32,095 nucleotides of DNA. It comes from an uncultured Desulfovibrio sp. (GTDB taxonomy: Bacteria > Desulfobacterota > Desulfovibrionia > Desulfovibrionales > Desulfovibrionaceae). The DNA lies in NCBI GenBank assembly GCA_937926875.1, contig CALBAX010000078.1, forward strand, positions 1 through 32,095, in the 5' to 3' direction. A program made the translations under genes and the position numbers. Below the pieces are notes generated by a model, which saw nothing but the letters and a program-made list of their open reading frames with translations, had not been told where the DNA came from and did not search any database. Of the stretch, positions 22,828 through 31,543 are shown one piece after another. Numbering within the stretch: the stretch's first letter is position 1; each line of letters starts with the position of its first letter.

Positions 22828-24072
22828 CTAGCGCAATCCGGCAAGCCAGGGCAGGAAGGCGGGCTGGGACGGACGGCGCGGGGCCTGCCAGCCGGAATCG
22901 CGGCGGCTGTCGGAGAAATAGAGGCGTTCCTGGAGCAGGCGCGGGCCCGTGTTGCCGGGTTCCATCTGCACCATGAGCTGGAAGGGGATACCGGCATTGG
23001 GCCGCATGGCCATGACCTTCCGTACCAGCTCCAGTTGCGAGCCGAAGCGTTCGTCATGCAGCAGCCACTGGCTGGCGCCGGGCATGTCCGCGGTGCGCTG
23101 GCCTTCGGGCAGCGGTGAGATGACGGGCAGCAGCAGGAACCGGTCGAAGGTCTGGCAGGCCACGGACTGGCGGGCCAGGGCCGTCATCAGGCCGGAGGGC
23201 GCGGCTACCCGGGTCTCTTCCTGACCGCGGGGGCGGCCCAGGGCATCCAGCCCCTGGATGCGGACCACCAGATCTTCCTGCCTGTCCGCCGGGGGCAGCA
23301 GGGGATCGAGCTCCGCCTGCCATGCCGGGGCATCGGCAGGACGGGAGGGCAGCTTTTCCAGATAGAGCGCCCGCCAGAACAGGGGGGCGAAGGCGTCGGG
23401 CAGCACCACCATCTGGCGTATGTCGCGTCCCTGGGCGGCCAGGGACGCCTGCATCTGCTGCGTGTGCCAGATCTGGCAGCCCAGCGCCAGGGCCGGATAG
23501 AGGAGGATGCTCCAGAACAGGGCCAGCCGGACGCCGGGCTTGCCGTCCGAGACGGTGAGCGAGGCCGTATCCTGGAAGGGGAAGGGGATGGCCCCCTGGG
23601 CCTGGGCACGCTTCTTTTCCTGCCGCAGGCCGTGCCAGATGCCCCAGAGCAGGGGCAGGGTCATGAGCAGGTCGATGATATAGACGGCGTTGAGGCGCAG
23701 GCGTTCCCCGGAGAAGGGCAGCCAGACAAGCGTGCCGTAGGTGGTCAGGGCATCGAGCCAGATATGCAGCAGGATCAGGAGCATCATGAAGGCCCAGACC
23801 CCGCCGAACGACCAGGCGTTACGGGTATCATAGCGCCAGAGAGGGCGGGCCAGGATGGCCAGCAGCAGGCCCATGAGCGGTGCTGCCGCAAGGGCGTGGG
23901 TGATGCCGCGGTGCAGCAGCAGCGTTTGCAGGGGGCCGCTGGCGGCCAGGATGTCCAGATCGGGCGCGGCAGCCGCGAAGGCTGCCAGGGGCAGGGCCCA
24001 GCGGGTGGCGGGGCGCCGCGGCATGGCCAGCATGGCAAGGGCGCCGCTGGCGGCATGGGTGACAGGATCCAT
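22828..24072 (-). CDS. YdjM/DUF457 family membrane-bound metal-dependent hydrolase-like protein
   Basis: This 414-aa inner-membrane protein has the YdjM/DUF457 pattern: MDPVTHAASG at the start, PDLDIL (37-42) and HRGITHA (54-60), whose Asp and His residues resemble a metal site. Four or more membrane segments fill the first half. A soluble tail of about 190 residues after the last membrane segment (QIWHTQQM on) makes it longer than plain YdjM. The family's reaction is unknown; the hydrolase name rests on motif similarity. It lies 9 bp after the small lipoprotein gene and is probably co-transcribed with it. Confidence 0.85.
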   Translation of the reverse strand: MDPVTHAASGALAMLAMPRRPATRWALPLAAFAAAAPDLDILAASGPLQTLLLHRGITHALAAAPLMGLLLAILARPLWRYDTRNAWSFGGVWAFMMLLILLHIWLDALTTYGTLVWLPFSGERLRLNAVYIIDLLMTLPLLWGIWHGLRQEKKRAQAQGAIPFPFQDTASLTVSDGKPGVRLALFWSILLYPALALGCQIWHTQQMQASLAAQGRDIRQMVVLPDAFAPLFWRALYLEKLPSRPADAPAWQAELDPLLPPADRQEDLVVRIQGLDALGRPRGQEETRVAAPSGLMTALARQSVACQTFDRFLLLPVISPLPEGQRTADMPGASQWLLHDERFGSQLELVRKVMAMRPNAGIPFQLMVQMEPGNTGPRLLQERLYFSDSRRDSGWQAPRRPSQPAFLPWLAGLR

Positions 24073-24081
24073 GATGTTCCT

Positions 24082-24405
24082 CTACTGACGGAAGGGACTG
24101 CGCTGCCGGGGAACGGCCCGGTAGGCGGGATCTTCGGGCGGGATGTCCCGGCCCATGTGGCGCATGTACGTGTTGAACTGGCTGTGCTGCATGGACTGCA
24201 TGATGTCCGGCCGGTTGAAATAATACAGCATGGTCTGGGTGCTGTTGTTGCCGGTCATGGGCTGGCGCATGCTGTCCGCACCGCTGACGCCGGCCGGCAT
24301 GGTGTCGGGTTCCGAGGTCCCGGTGCCGATGTCCTTGGGGCCGCAGGCGGCCAGCAGGGCCGTCAGGACGCAGATGACCAGCAGGAAAAGGGGCGAATGT
24401 CTCAT
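24082..24405 (-). CDS. Small lipoprotein of unknown function
   Basis: This 107-aa protein starts with a lipoprotein signal (MRHSPLFLLVICVLTALLAAC) with lipobox LAAC and the acylated Cys at 21. The mature part is short, polar and rich in Met, Gln, Ser and Pro (TQTMLYYFNRPDIMQSMQHS) and probably weakly folded. GAGGTGG precedes the ATG at 24405, and a strong promoter lies 17 bp further upstream. It heads a two-gene unit with the YdjM-like protein. No family is recognised. Lgt encoded in this window would modify it. Confidence 0.75.
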   Translation of the reverse strand: MRHSPLFLLVICVLTALLAACGPKDIGTGTSEPDTMPAGVSGADSMRQPMTGNNSTQTMLYYFNRPDIMQSMQHSQFNTYMRHMGRDIPPEDPAYRAVPRQRSPFRQ

Positions 24406-24421
24406 ATTCCACCTCGGCTTG

Positions 24422-24450
24422 ACTATACGGACTGGCGGCGTGGCTGGCAA
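24422..24450 (-). promoter_or_regulatory. Promoter of the lipoprotein/YdjM-like operon
   Basis: On the minus strand TTGCCA is followed after exactly 17 bp by TATAGT, 16 bp before the start codon. The transcript leader must be very short, about 10 nt, yet keeps the GAGGTGG RBS. Confidence 0.7.
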
Positions 24451-24497
24451 CAGCACAGGGGGCTGGCTTTTGCCGTAAAATGGTGTAAGGTGCAAAA

Positions 24498-24514
24498 AAT
24501 TACTATTGGTAATT
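24498..24514. promoter_or_regulatory. Perfect dyad at the start of the binding-protein gene
   Basis: AATTAC-TATTG-GTAATT sits 4 bp before the ATG at 24519, where an RBS should be. It could be an operator or an mRNA hairpin that limits translation. No Shine-Dalgarno is visible close to the start. Confidence 0.5.
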
Positions 24515-24518
24515 GCTT

Positions 24519-25259
24519 ATGCAACGATTTCTTATCGTCGTCCTATGTTTGCACCTTTGCCTCGCTGCTGCCTCTGCAATGGCGGCCGGCAAGGAACTGC
24601 GCGTCGGTCTCAGCGACGACTACCCGCCCCTGTCCTATATGGACAGGGATGGGCAACGGCGGGGATTCGAATATGACCTGGCGGATTCCCTGTGCCGACG
24701 GCTGGGCCGCGCCTGCATCTGGACGTTCACCACGCAGGAAAAACTGTTGCAGGGGCTCCGGGACGGCAGCCTGGACCTGATATTTGCCCAGCGGCTGGAA
24801 CCGAAGCAGGAAGGGCTGCTCTACAGCAACCCGTACTACCATTCGCGGGCCATGTGTATCGGGCGTCCCGGCGGGCTCGGCCCGGGGGATGCGGGTGCCC
24901 GCATCGGCGTTTACCGGGGTTCCGTGCTGGAGCAGCGGGCCCGTGGCTTCTGGCCTGGAGCCGCCATCGTCACCGGCAGCGTGGGAGAGCTGATCCGTCG
25001 TCTGCAACATGGCGAGATCGACGTCCTGTTCATCAACGACCTGGCCGGCTATGCCTTTTTGCTGACGGACGGGGGGCTGGGGTTCGACCGGCTGGATGTC
25101 CCCTTCGATGCCGAAACAAGGGCCACCGGGAGCCGTGTGGCGGTCAGGGCCGGACGCCCCGATCTGCTGGATGCCGTGAACAGGGAGCTGAAGGCGCTCC
25201 TGTACAGTGGCGAGCTCCACAACCGCAGCCGCAGCTATTTCCAGTACATCATCTACTGA
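24519..25259 (+). CDS. Periplasmic solute-binding protein, family 3
   Basis: This 246-aa secreted protein has a signal peptide (MQRFLIVVLCLHLCLAAASAMA, cleavage near residue 22). The amino acid-type SBP_bac_3 fold follows: ELRVGLSDDYPPLSYMDRDG, FEYDLADSLCRRLGRA, GSLDLIFA, and a C-terminal lobe with IGVYRGSVLEQ and LQHGEIDVLFINDLAGYAF. No ABC permease or ATPase gene lies nearby; the next gene, 70 bp on, is a membrane diguanylate cyclase. So it may act as a sensor subunit instead of a transport component. A TTG at 24513 is an alternative start. The ligand is unknown. Confidence 0.82.
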   Translation: MQRFLIVVLCLHLCLAAASAMAAGKELRVGLSDDYPPLSYMDRDGQRRGFEYDLADSLCRRLGRACIWTFTTQEKLLQGLRDGSLDLIFAQRLEPKQEGLLYSNPYYHSRAMCIGRPGGLGPGDAGARIGVYRGSVLEQRARGFWPGAAIVTGSVGELIRRLQHGEIDVLFINDLAGYAFLLTDGGLGFDRLDVPFDAETRATGSRVAVRAGRPDLLDAVNRELKALLYSGELHNRSRSYFQYIIY

Positions 25260-25329
25260 CACCGGGCGGCGCTACGCTGCGGGACCAGCACGGTCCCTTT
25301 CCCGGAAGAGAGCTTTCCAAGGGCTTGCC

Positions 25330-26931
25330 ATGATAGGCTATCTCCGCAACAAACCTTTGCCGGCCCGCCGCTATCTGCTCCTGCTGGTGCTGCCCTGGTG
25401 CCTGATGCTCCTGCTGGCGGTGGCCGTGCTCTGGCCGTATCTGGCCCGTTTCCGCACGACAGTGGATGCCTTGCAGGACGTCCAGCTGCCCGGGATCCTG
25501 GAAGCCCAGCGCACCCGGACCAACCTGAACATGCTGCGCAAGCAGCTGGCCATCATCTATCTGGCCGAAGCCCCCCTGGAGCGGCGGCGTGCCCGCCTGC
25601 ATGCCCAGGCCCTGCTGGCCGGCATGGAGCATGACCCCTCTCCCGTGGCCGGTACTGTCCTGGAGCTGGGCCCGCGTGTCCGGCAGCTTTATGATATCTG
25701 CATGGAGGCGGACAGGGAGCTCTCCCGGCTCCACCGGCATGAGATGGAACTGATGCTGGCCCTCAACAGGCTGGAGCTGGCCACAGGGCAGCAGATAGCC
25801 GGGGAGGTGATCTTTTCCCATACCGGCAGGGATGGCGTGCGCCACGGACAGAAAGCTTTTGACGAGATGCAGCGCCTGCTGGCTCCGGTGGACCTGCTGT
25901 GCGCGGGCTCCAGGGAATTACGGGACATTTGCGATCTGTTCGGGCAGAGCAGGCTCGCTCTGGCCGAAACCTGGAGGGAAAAACTCGCTACCGACGCCCA
26001 GGCCCGTGCCCTTTGGCAGTCCCTGGAGGACGAGCTGCTGCATCTGGTCAACCTCATCTCCACGCGTGAGCTGCAACGCTCCCTGGAGGAGGCGGAATCC
26101 CTTTCCGAAGCCACGGACTACATCGTCTGGAGCATCTTCCTCTTCACGCTGGGCCTGCTGGCCTTTTTGCTGGTCCTGCTCCTGCTGCTGCGGCGCGACC
26201 TGCTGCGGCCGCTGGTATGCATCGCCGGGAACCTTTCCCGCCTGCGCGACGGCATGCAGCCGGAGCCCATCCCCGATGTCCGCATCACCGAATTGCAGGA
26301 AGTTGTGGACATCGTGCCTGACATCGGCGGCTACCTGGGCTCCCTCAGGGAACGCAGCTGCCGTCTGGAAGAGGAGAAGGACGCCTATTCCCGCATGAGC
26401 CTCATGGACAGCCTGACGGGCATCCCCAACCGGCGCGCCCTGGACATGCGGCTCACGTCTCTGGCGGAGCTGCGGCAGGCGGTCAGCCTCATCATGCTGG
26501 ATGTGGACCTGTTCAAGGTCTACAATGACACGTTGGGCCACCAGGAGGGGGATGCCTGCCTGTACCGGGTGGCCCAGGCCATGCGGGGGGGGCTGCGCGG
26601 CGGCGACCGCGAGATCTTCCGCTACGGCGGGGAGGAGTTCGCCGTGGTCCTGGACGGGGTCCCGCCGGAGCATGCCCTGCATGTGGCCGAGCGTCTGCGC
26701 CAGGCCGTGGAGCAACTGGGCATCCCCCACCCCGGCAGCCCCGCCGGGCACGTGACCATCAGTCTGGGCCTGGCTGCCGTCGGGGAACTGACGCCAGAGA
26801 ACCTGCCCCGGATCCTGGAGACCGCCGACGGTGCCCTGTACCGCGCCAAGGAACACGGACGCAACAGGGTCCATTTTGCCGGGGAGATCGTGAAAAAGTC
26901 CGCTTGCCTTGGGGCGGGCGACAGGCTATAG
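25330..26931 (+). CDS. Membrane diguanylate cyclase (GGDEF) with periplasmic sensor domain
   Basis: This 533-aa protein has a membrane segment (about 15-37), a ~225-residue mostly helical periplasmic domain, a second membrane segment (about 264-287), a HAMP-like linker, a short coiled coil and a C-terminal GGDEF domain (about 360-515). The active-site motif is RYGGEEF (GGEEF at about 432), so the domain should make c-di-GMP. RGGD lies upstream but with six residues to GG, against five in the classical RxxD inhibitory site, so product inhibition may be altered. It has no EAL domain. It follows the solute-binding-protein gene by 70 bp, with a small hairpin (GGGACC / GGTCCC, 25281-25297) between. 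The pair probably senses a ligand in the periplasm and sets c-di-GMP levels. Confidence 0.88.
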   Translation: MIGYLRNKPLPARRYLLLLVLPWCLMLLLAVAVLWPYLARFRTTVDALQDVQLPGILEAQRTRTNLNMLRKQLAIIYLAEAPLERRRARLHAQALLAGMEHDPSPVAGTVLELGPRVRQLYDICMEADRELSRLHRHEMELMLALNRLELATGQQIAGEVIFSHTGRDGVRHGQKAFDEMQRLLAPVDLLCAGSRELRDICDLFGQSRLALAETWREKLATDAQARALWQSLEDELLHLVNLISTRELQRSLEEAESLSEATDYIVWSIFLFTLGLLAFLLVLLLLLRRDLLRPLVCIAGNLSRLRDGMQPEPIPDVRITELQEVVDIVPDIGGYLGSLRERSCRLEEEKDAYSRMSLMDSLTGIPNRRALDMRLTSLAELRQAVSLIMLDVDLFKVYNDTLGHQEGDACLYRVAQAMRGGLRGGDREIFRYGGEEFAVVLDGVPPEHALHVAERLRQAVEQLGIPHPGSPAGHVTISLGLAAVGELTPENLPRILETADGALYRAKEHGRNRVHFAGEIVKKSACLGAGDRL

Positions 26932-26962
26932 CTCAGTTTTCCATCCCATCAGGAGATAATGC

Positions 26963-27604
26963 ATGCGCCCTGCTTCTTGCGGCATCACCCCCGAAGGCTG
27001 GCCCACCATCGGCATCACGGCCCTGACGGCCCTCGTTTTCGCCTGCCTCGACTGGCCTGTCCCCGCTGTCCTGGCCCTGGCCCTGTGCTGGTTCGCCTTC
27101 CATTTCTTCCGTGACCCCGAACGCGTGGTGCCCACCGCGCCCGGTCTGGCCGTCAGCCCGGCCGATGGGCGCATCATCCGCATCGAGCGCAAGCCCGACC
27201 CCCTGACCGGTGACGAGCGTACCTGCATCAGCATCTTCATGAACGTGTTCAGCGTGCATGTGAACCGTTCGCCCGTGACCGGCGTGGTGGAGCAGGTGCG
27301 CTACTGGCCCGGCAAGTTCGTCAACGCCGCCTACGACAAGGCCGCCACCGACAACGAACGCTGCGGCTACCTGCTGCGCGGCGAAGACGGCGCCGCCTGG
27401 ACCATGGTGCAGATCGCCGGGCTCATCGCCCGCCGCATCGTCTGCCGCGTGTGCGAAGGTGACGCCCTGGAGCGCGGCCAGCGGTACGGCATGATCCGCT
27501 TCGGTTCCCGTGTTGACCTTTACCTGCCCGAAGGCTATGTTCCCTCTGTGAACATCGGCGAGCAGGTCTTTGCAGGCCAGAGCACGCTTGCCACCAAAAA
27601 CTGA
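26963..27604 (+). CDS. psd: Phosphatidylserine decarboxylase proenzyme
   Basis: This 213-aa enzyme makes phosphatidylethanolamine from phosphatidylserine. It is the short PSD-A type, with an N-terminal hydrophobic hairpin, HFFRDPERVVP, VSPADGRI, FMNVFSVHVNRSP and the self-cleavage site RFGSRVD. Gly181 and Ser182 should be cut to give the pyruvoyl group. AGGAG precedes the ATG, 31 bp after the diguanylate cyclase stop, with no terminator between, so read-through is possible. pssA follows 18 bp later, so the two consecutive steps are encoded together. Confidence 0.95.
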   Translation: MRPASCGITPEGWPTIGITALTALVFACLDWPVPAVLALALCWFAFHFFRDPERVVPTAPGLAVSPADGRIIRIERKPDPLTGDERTCISIFMNVFSVHVNRSPVTGVVEQVRYWPGKFVNAAYDKAATDNERCGYLLRGEDGAAWTMVQIAGLIARRIVCRVCEGDALERGQRYGMIRFGSRVDLYLPEGYVPSVNIGEQVFAGQSTLATKN

Positions 27605-27622
27605 TTTCGAGTCGAGTGGAGC

Positions 27623-28414
27623 ATGGTTGTGGACACCCAGCCGCAAGAAAAAAAACTGCCCGTACACAAGAGCATCTACCTCCTGCCCAACCTCATCACG
27701 TCGTTGAGCATGTTCATGGGCTTCTTGTCCATGGTCTGGGCCGTGCAGTCCCGTTTTGAGGAAGCGGGGCTGGCCATCGTGCTGTCCGCTCTGCTGGACG
27801 GCATGGACGGCAAGGTGGCGCGCCTGACCCATACGGCCAGCGAGTTCGGTGTCCAGTACGACTCTTTGGCCGACCTCATCGCCTTCGGTCTTGCTCCGGC
27901 CTTCCTGCTCTGGCAGTGGCAGCTGGAGAGCCTGGGCCGCTTCGGCGTGGTGGTGGCCTTCCTTTTCGCCGCCTGCGGCGCCCTGCGCCTGGCCCGCTTC
28001 AACATCAGCACGGCCGTGACCGGCAAACGTTTCTTCATCGGCCTGCCCATCCCCGCCGCGGGCTGCACGGTGGTGGCGTTTTTGTATTTCGCCGGCATCC
28101 TGCCGGAATTCTTCCGGCCCGCCCTGCCCTATGTCAGCATCATCATCGCGCTGGGCCTGGGCGTGCTCATGGTGAGCCGCGTGCGCTACTTTTCCTTCAA
28201 GGAATATGATTTCCTGCGTGCCCATCCGGTACGCTACCTGCTGGCCGTCATGGTCATCTTTGGCCTGGTCTACGCCCAGCCGCGCCTGTTCGGCTTCCTG
28301 CTCTGCGCCGTCTACATCTGTGGCGGCCTCTATTACTCTTTCATCATCCTGCCCCGTCGTAACCGCCAGCTACTACGCGCCCTGAATCTGCAGGACGAGG
28401 AGAAAGCTGCGTAA
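27623..28414 (+). CDS. pssA: CDP-diacylglycerol-serine O-phosphatidyltransferase
   Basis: This 263-aa inner-membrane enzyme makes phosphatidylserine, the substrate of Psd. The CDP-alcohol phosphotransferase motif D-G-x2-A-R-x8-G-x3-D-x3-D is complete at D62 to D84 (DGKVARLTHTASEFGVQYDSLAD region). About eight membrane segments follow. The ATG at 27623 sits only 1 nt after GGAG. A GTG at 27629, 7 nt after GGAG, may be the real start, giving a protein two residues shorter. It follows psd by 18 bp. Confidence 0.94.
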   Translation: MVVDTQPQEKKLPVHKSIYLLPNLITSLSMFMGFLSMVWAVQSRFEEAGLAIVLSALLDGMDGKVARLTHTASEFGVQYDSLADLIAFGLAPAFLLWQWQLESLGRFGVVVAFLFAACGALRLARFNISTAVTGKRFFIGLPIPAAGCTVVAFLYFAGILPEFFRPALPYVSIIIALGLGVLMVSRVRYFSFKEYDFLRAHPVRYLLAVMVIFGLVYAQPRLFGFLLCAVYICGGLYYSFIILPRRNRQLLRALNLQDEEKAA

Positions 28415-28534
28415 CGGTTTGTCGCCCCGCGGGGGCGGAGAGGACCTTCTGATCGCCGCCGGCAGGGCGGCCGTTATGCAGTGGCATAACAAACAAGCAC
28501 CCTTCGCGGGTGTCCGATCAGAGGAGTCAGATCC
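28415..28534 (+). other. Leader region upstream of leuA with small hairpins
   Basis: Contains GTTATGC-AGTG-GCATAAC (28473-28490) and CACCC-TTCGC-GGGTG (28499-28513). Neither has a T-run, and I see no Leu-codon leader peptide or T-box. It may still be a regulatory leader, or leuA is simply co-transcribed with pssA. Confidence 0.4.
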
Positions 28535-30082
28535 ATGTCCAACCGTGTGTTCTTTTTCGACACCACCCTGCGTGACGGCGAACAGTCGCCGGGCGCGACC
28601 ATGAACCTTCAGGAAAAGCTCCGTATTGCCCACCAGCTCGAAGTGCTGGGCGTGGACATCATGGAAGCCGGTTTCCCCGCCTCCAGCCAGGGGGATTTCG
28701 AGTCCGTGCAGCGTATCGCCCGGCAGGCGAAATCCATCCAGGTGGCCGGCCTGTGCCGCTGCATGGACAGCGACATCGACCGTTGCTGGGAGGCCGTGAA
28801 GGACGCCAAGAATCCCCGCATCCACACCTTCCTTTCCACTTCGCCCCTGCACATGAAGTACAAGTTGCGCAAGGATCCCGAAGTGGTGTTGCAGATGATC
28901 GAAGCCGGAGTGCGCCGCTGCGCCGGGTACATCGACAACGTGGAGTTCTCCGCCGAGGACGCCTCGCGCTCCGACCGGGACTTCCTCTGCCGCGTGGTGG
29001 AGACCGCCATCAAGGCCGGTGCCACCACCATCAACCTGCCCGACACCGTGGGCTATGCCCAGCCGCAGGAATTCGCCGACCTCATCCGCTACGTCATCGA
29101 GAACACGCCCGACAGTGACAAGGCCATCTTCAGCGTGCACTGCCACAATGACCTGGGACTGGCCGTGGCCAACACCCTGGCCGCCCTCAGCGTGGGCGCC
29201 CGTCAGGCCGAAGTGACCATCAGCGGTATCGGTGAGCGCGCCGGCAACGCCGCCCTTGAAGAACTGGCCATGGCCCTGCGCGTGCGCAAGGACTACTACG
29301 GCCTGGAACACGGCATCGTCACCGAGCAGCTCTATCCTTCCTGCCGTCTGCTCTCCATGACCATCGGCCAGCCCATCCCCAACAACAAGGCCATCGTGGG
29401 CGCCAACGCCTTTGCCCATGAGTCCGGCATCCATCAGGACGGCATGCTCAAGAACCGCGAGACCTACGAGATCATGACCCCGCAGTCCGTGGGCCGCAAC
29501 GAGAGCAACCTCGTCATCGGCAAGCATTCCGGCCGCAATGCCGTGCGCAACAAGTTCGAGAGCCTGGGCTACAGCCTGGATGACGAGCAGCTGCAGATCG
29601 TCTTCGAGGCCGTCAAGGCCCTGGCCGACCGCAAGAAGACCCTGCATGACGACGACCTCATGGCCCTGGTACAGGAAGAAGTCTACCGCATGCCCGACCT
29701 CTACCGTCTGCGCCATGTGAGCGTGCAGAGCTCCGACGCCGGCGGCGTGCCGCCCACGGCGGCCGTGCTCATGGACGTGGACGGCATGGAAAAGAGCGGC
29801 GCCGGTTTCGGCGTGGGCCCTGTGGACGCCATCTTCAATGTCATCAACGACATGCTGGGCCGTGAACCCCAGCTGGAACAGTACGCGGTCAACGCCGTCA
29901 CCGGCGGTACCGACGCCCTGGGCGAAGTGACCGTGCGCCTGCGCGAAGGCGAGTTCTCGGCCGTGGGCCGCGGCGCCCATCCCGACATCCTGGTGGCCAC
30001 GGCGCGCGCCTATGTGAACGCCCTCAACCATCTGGCCAAGAAGGAAAAGGAAGGCGAACGCCTGCACTGCCAGCACAGCTAG
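28535..30082 (+). CDS. leuA: 2-isopropylmalate synthase
   Basis: This 515-aa enzyme condenses 2-ketoisovalerate with acetyl-CoA, the first committed step of leucine synthesis. FFDTTLRDGEQSPGATM (residues 6-23) is the HMGL-like signature. HCHNDLGLAVANTLAAL supplies metal-binding His residues, and GIGERAGNAALEE follows. The C-terminal allosteric leucine-binding domain is present (about 365-505), so feedback control is expected. Length is full. The RBS is AGAGGAG. It heads leuA-leuC-leuD. Confidence 0.97.
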   Translation: MSNRVFFFDTTLRDGEQSPGATMNLQEKLRIAHQLEVLGVDIMEAGFPASSQGDFESVQRIARQAKSIQVAGLCRCMDSDIDRCWEAVKDAKNPRIHTFLSTSPLHMKYKLRKDPEVVLQMIEAGVRRCAGYIDNVEFSAEDASRSDRDFLCRVVETAIKAGATTINLPDTVGYAQPQEFADLIRYVIENTPDSDKAIFSVHCHNDLGLAVANTLAALSVGARQAEVTISGIGERAGNAALEELAMALRVRKDYYGLEHGIVTEQLYPSCRLLSMTIGQPIPNNKAIVGANAFAHESGIHQDGMLKNRETYEIMTPQSVGRNESNLVIGKHSGRNAVRNKFESLGYSLDDEQLQIVFEAVKALADRKKTLHDDDLMALVQEEVYRMPDLYRLRHVSVQSSDAGGVPPTAAVLMDVDGMEKSGAGFGVGPVDAIFNVINDMLGREPQLEQYAVNAVTGGTDALGEVTVRLREGEFSAVGRGAHPDILVATARAYVNALNHLAKKEKEGERLHCQHS

Positions 30083-30254
30083 CATGTATCGGGGGAGGGA
30101 GAACAGCTGACCTGCCCGGGGAGGCCCTTTCCCCGCCCTCCCTCGGCTGCGCTTTCATCAAAAAAGCCTTTTCCTGTTTTTTGCGTGGGGTCCTGCCCCC
30201 CGAACAATGCATTCCACGGGAGCGTCCCGCGCGTCCCGGACAAGGAGAACCATC

Positions 30255-31517
30255 ATGCCTCAGACGCTTGCGCAAAAGATCCTGCAAGCCCACACCGACG
30301 ACGTCATCGAGCGCGACGGACAGATCGTCCAGTGCCGCCTGTCCCTGGTGCTGGCCAACGACATCACCGGCCCCCTGGCCATCAAATCCTTCAAGGGCAT
30401 GGGCGCCAGCCGTGTGTTCGACAAGGACAAGATCGCCCTGGTCATGGACCACTTCACGCCCCAGAAGGACATCGCCTCGGCCAACCAGGTGATGATCAGC
30501 CGCCAGTTCGCCCGGGAGCAGGGCATCACCCACTACTATGAAGGCGGCGACTGCGGCGTGGAGCACACCCTGCTGCCCGAACGCGGCCTGGTGGGCCCCG
30601 GTGACGTGGTCATCGGCGCGGACAGCCATACCTGCACCTACGGCGGCATCGGCGCCTTCGCCACGGGCATGGGCTCCACCGACATCGCCGCCGGCATGGC
30701 CCTGGGCGAGACCTGGATCAAGGTGCCCCCGACCATCCGCGTGAACATCAACGGCCAGATGCCCAAGTGGTTGCGCGGCAAGGATCTGATGCTGCTGCTC
30801 ATCAAGGCCATCGGCGTGGACGGTGCCCTGTACAAGGCCCTGGAATTCGGTGGTCCCGTCATTGATGCCCTGCCTGTGGAAGGCCGTCTGACCATGGCCA
30901 ACATGGCCATCGAGGCCGGCGGCAAGGTGGGCCTGTTCGCCGTGGACGAGCTCACCCGCCAGTACTGTGCCGAGCACGGCCGTCCCGGCGTGACCATGAG
31001 CCTGGCCGCTGACGAAGGCGCCGTGTACGAACGCGTGGTGGACATCGACGTGACCGGCCAGGAACCCGTGGTGGCCTGTCCGCACCTGCCCTCCAACGTG
31101 AAGGACGTTTCCGAGCTCAAGGACCTGGCCGTGCAGCAGGTCGTGGTGGGCTCCTGCACCAACGGCCGCATCAGCGACATGCGCGATGCCGCCGAGATCC
31201 TGCGCGGCCGCAAGGTGGCCAAGGGCGTGCGCTGCATCATCCTGCCCTCCACCCCCGCCGTGTGGAAGCAGTGCCTCAAGGAAGGCCTGATGGAAGTCTT
31301 CATGGATGCCGGCTGCATCGTGGGCCCCTGCACCTGCGGTCCCTGCCTGGGCGGTCACATGGGCATCCTGGGCGACGGCGAACGCGCCGTGGCCACCACC
31401 AACCGCAACTTCCGCGGCCGTATGGGCAGCCTGGATTCCGAAGTCTACCTGTCCAGCCCCGTGGTGGCGGCCGCCAGCGCCGTGGCGGGCTGCATCGCCG
31501 GGCCTGACCAGCTCTAA
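30255..31517 (+). CDS. leuC: 3-isopropylmalate dehydratase large subunit
   Basis: This 420-aa protein is the catalytic, 4Fe-4S-containing subunit of isopropylmalate isomerase. It is the short bacterial/archaeal type related to homoaconitase. Cluster ligands are expected at C301 (GSCTNGRISD) and C361 and C364 (GPCTCGPCLGG). GADSHTCTYGGIGAFATGMGSTD is another family signature. AAGGAGAA precedes the ATG at 30255. It lies 172 bp after leuA; the gap holds GC-rich inverted repeats (GGGAGGG / CCCTCCC) without a T-run, so an extra promoter or weak pause site is possible. It pairs with leuD, 26 bp on. Confidence 0.97.
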   Translation: MPQTLAQKILQAHTDDVIERDGQIVQCRLSLVLANDITGPLAIKSFKGMGASRVFDKDKIALVMDHFTPQKDIASANQVMISRQFAREQGITHYYEGGDCGVEHTLLPERGLVGPGDVVIGADSHTCTYGGIGAFATGMGSTDIAAGMALGETWIKVPPTIRVNINGQMPKWLRGKDLMLLLIKAIGVDGALYKALEFGGPVIDALPVEGRLTMANMAIEAGGKVGLFAVDELTRQYCAEHGRPGVTMSLAADEGAVYERVVDIDVTGQEPVVACPHLPSNVKDVSELKDLAVQQVVVGSCTNGRISDMRDAAEILRGRKVAKGVRCIILPSTPAVWKQCLKEGLMEVFMDAGCIVGPCTCGPCLGGHMGILGDGERAVATTNRNFRGRMGSLDSEVYLSSPVVAAASAVAGCIAGPDQL

Positions 31518-31543
31518 GCCGTTTTTTCAGAAAGGATCACGTC

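Noticed and set aside
28373..30085. 570-codon minus-strand frame opposite leuA
   Set aside because: A GC-rich shadow of leuA with no family features.
30083..30254. Terminator between leuA and leuC
   Set aside because: GGGAGGG / CCCTCCC arms exist but are followed by a GC-rich, T-poor sequence.
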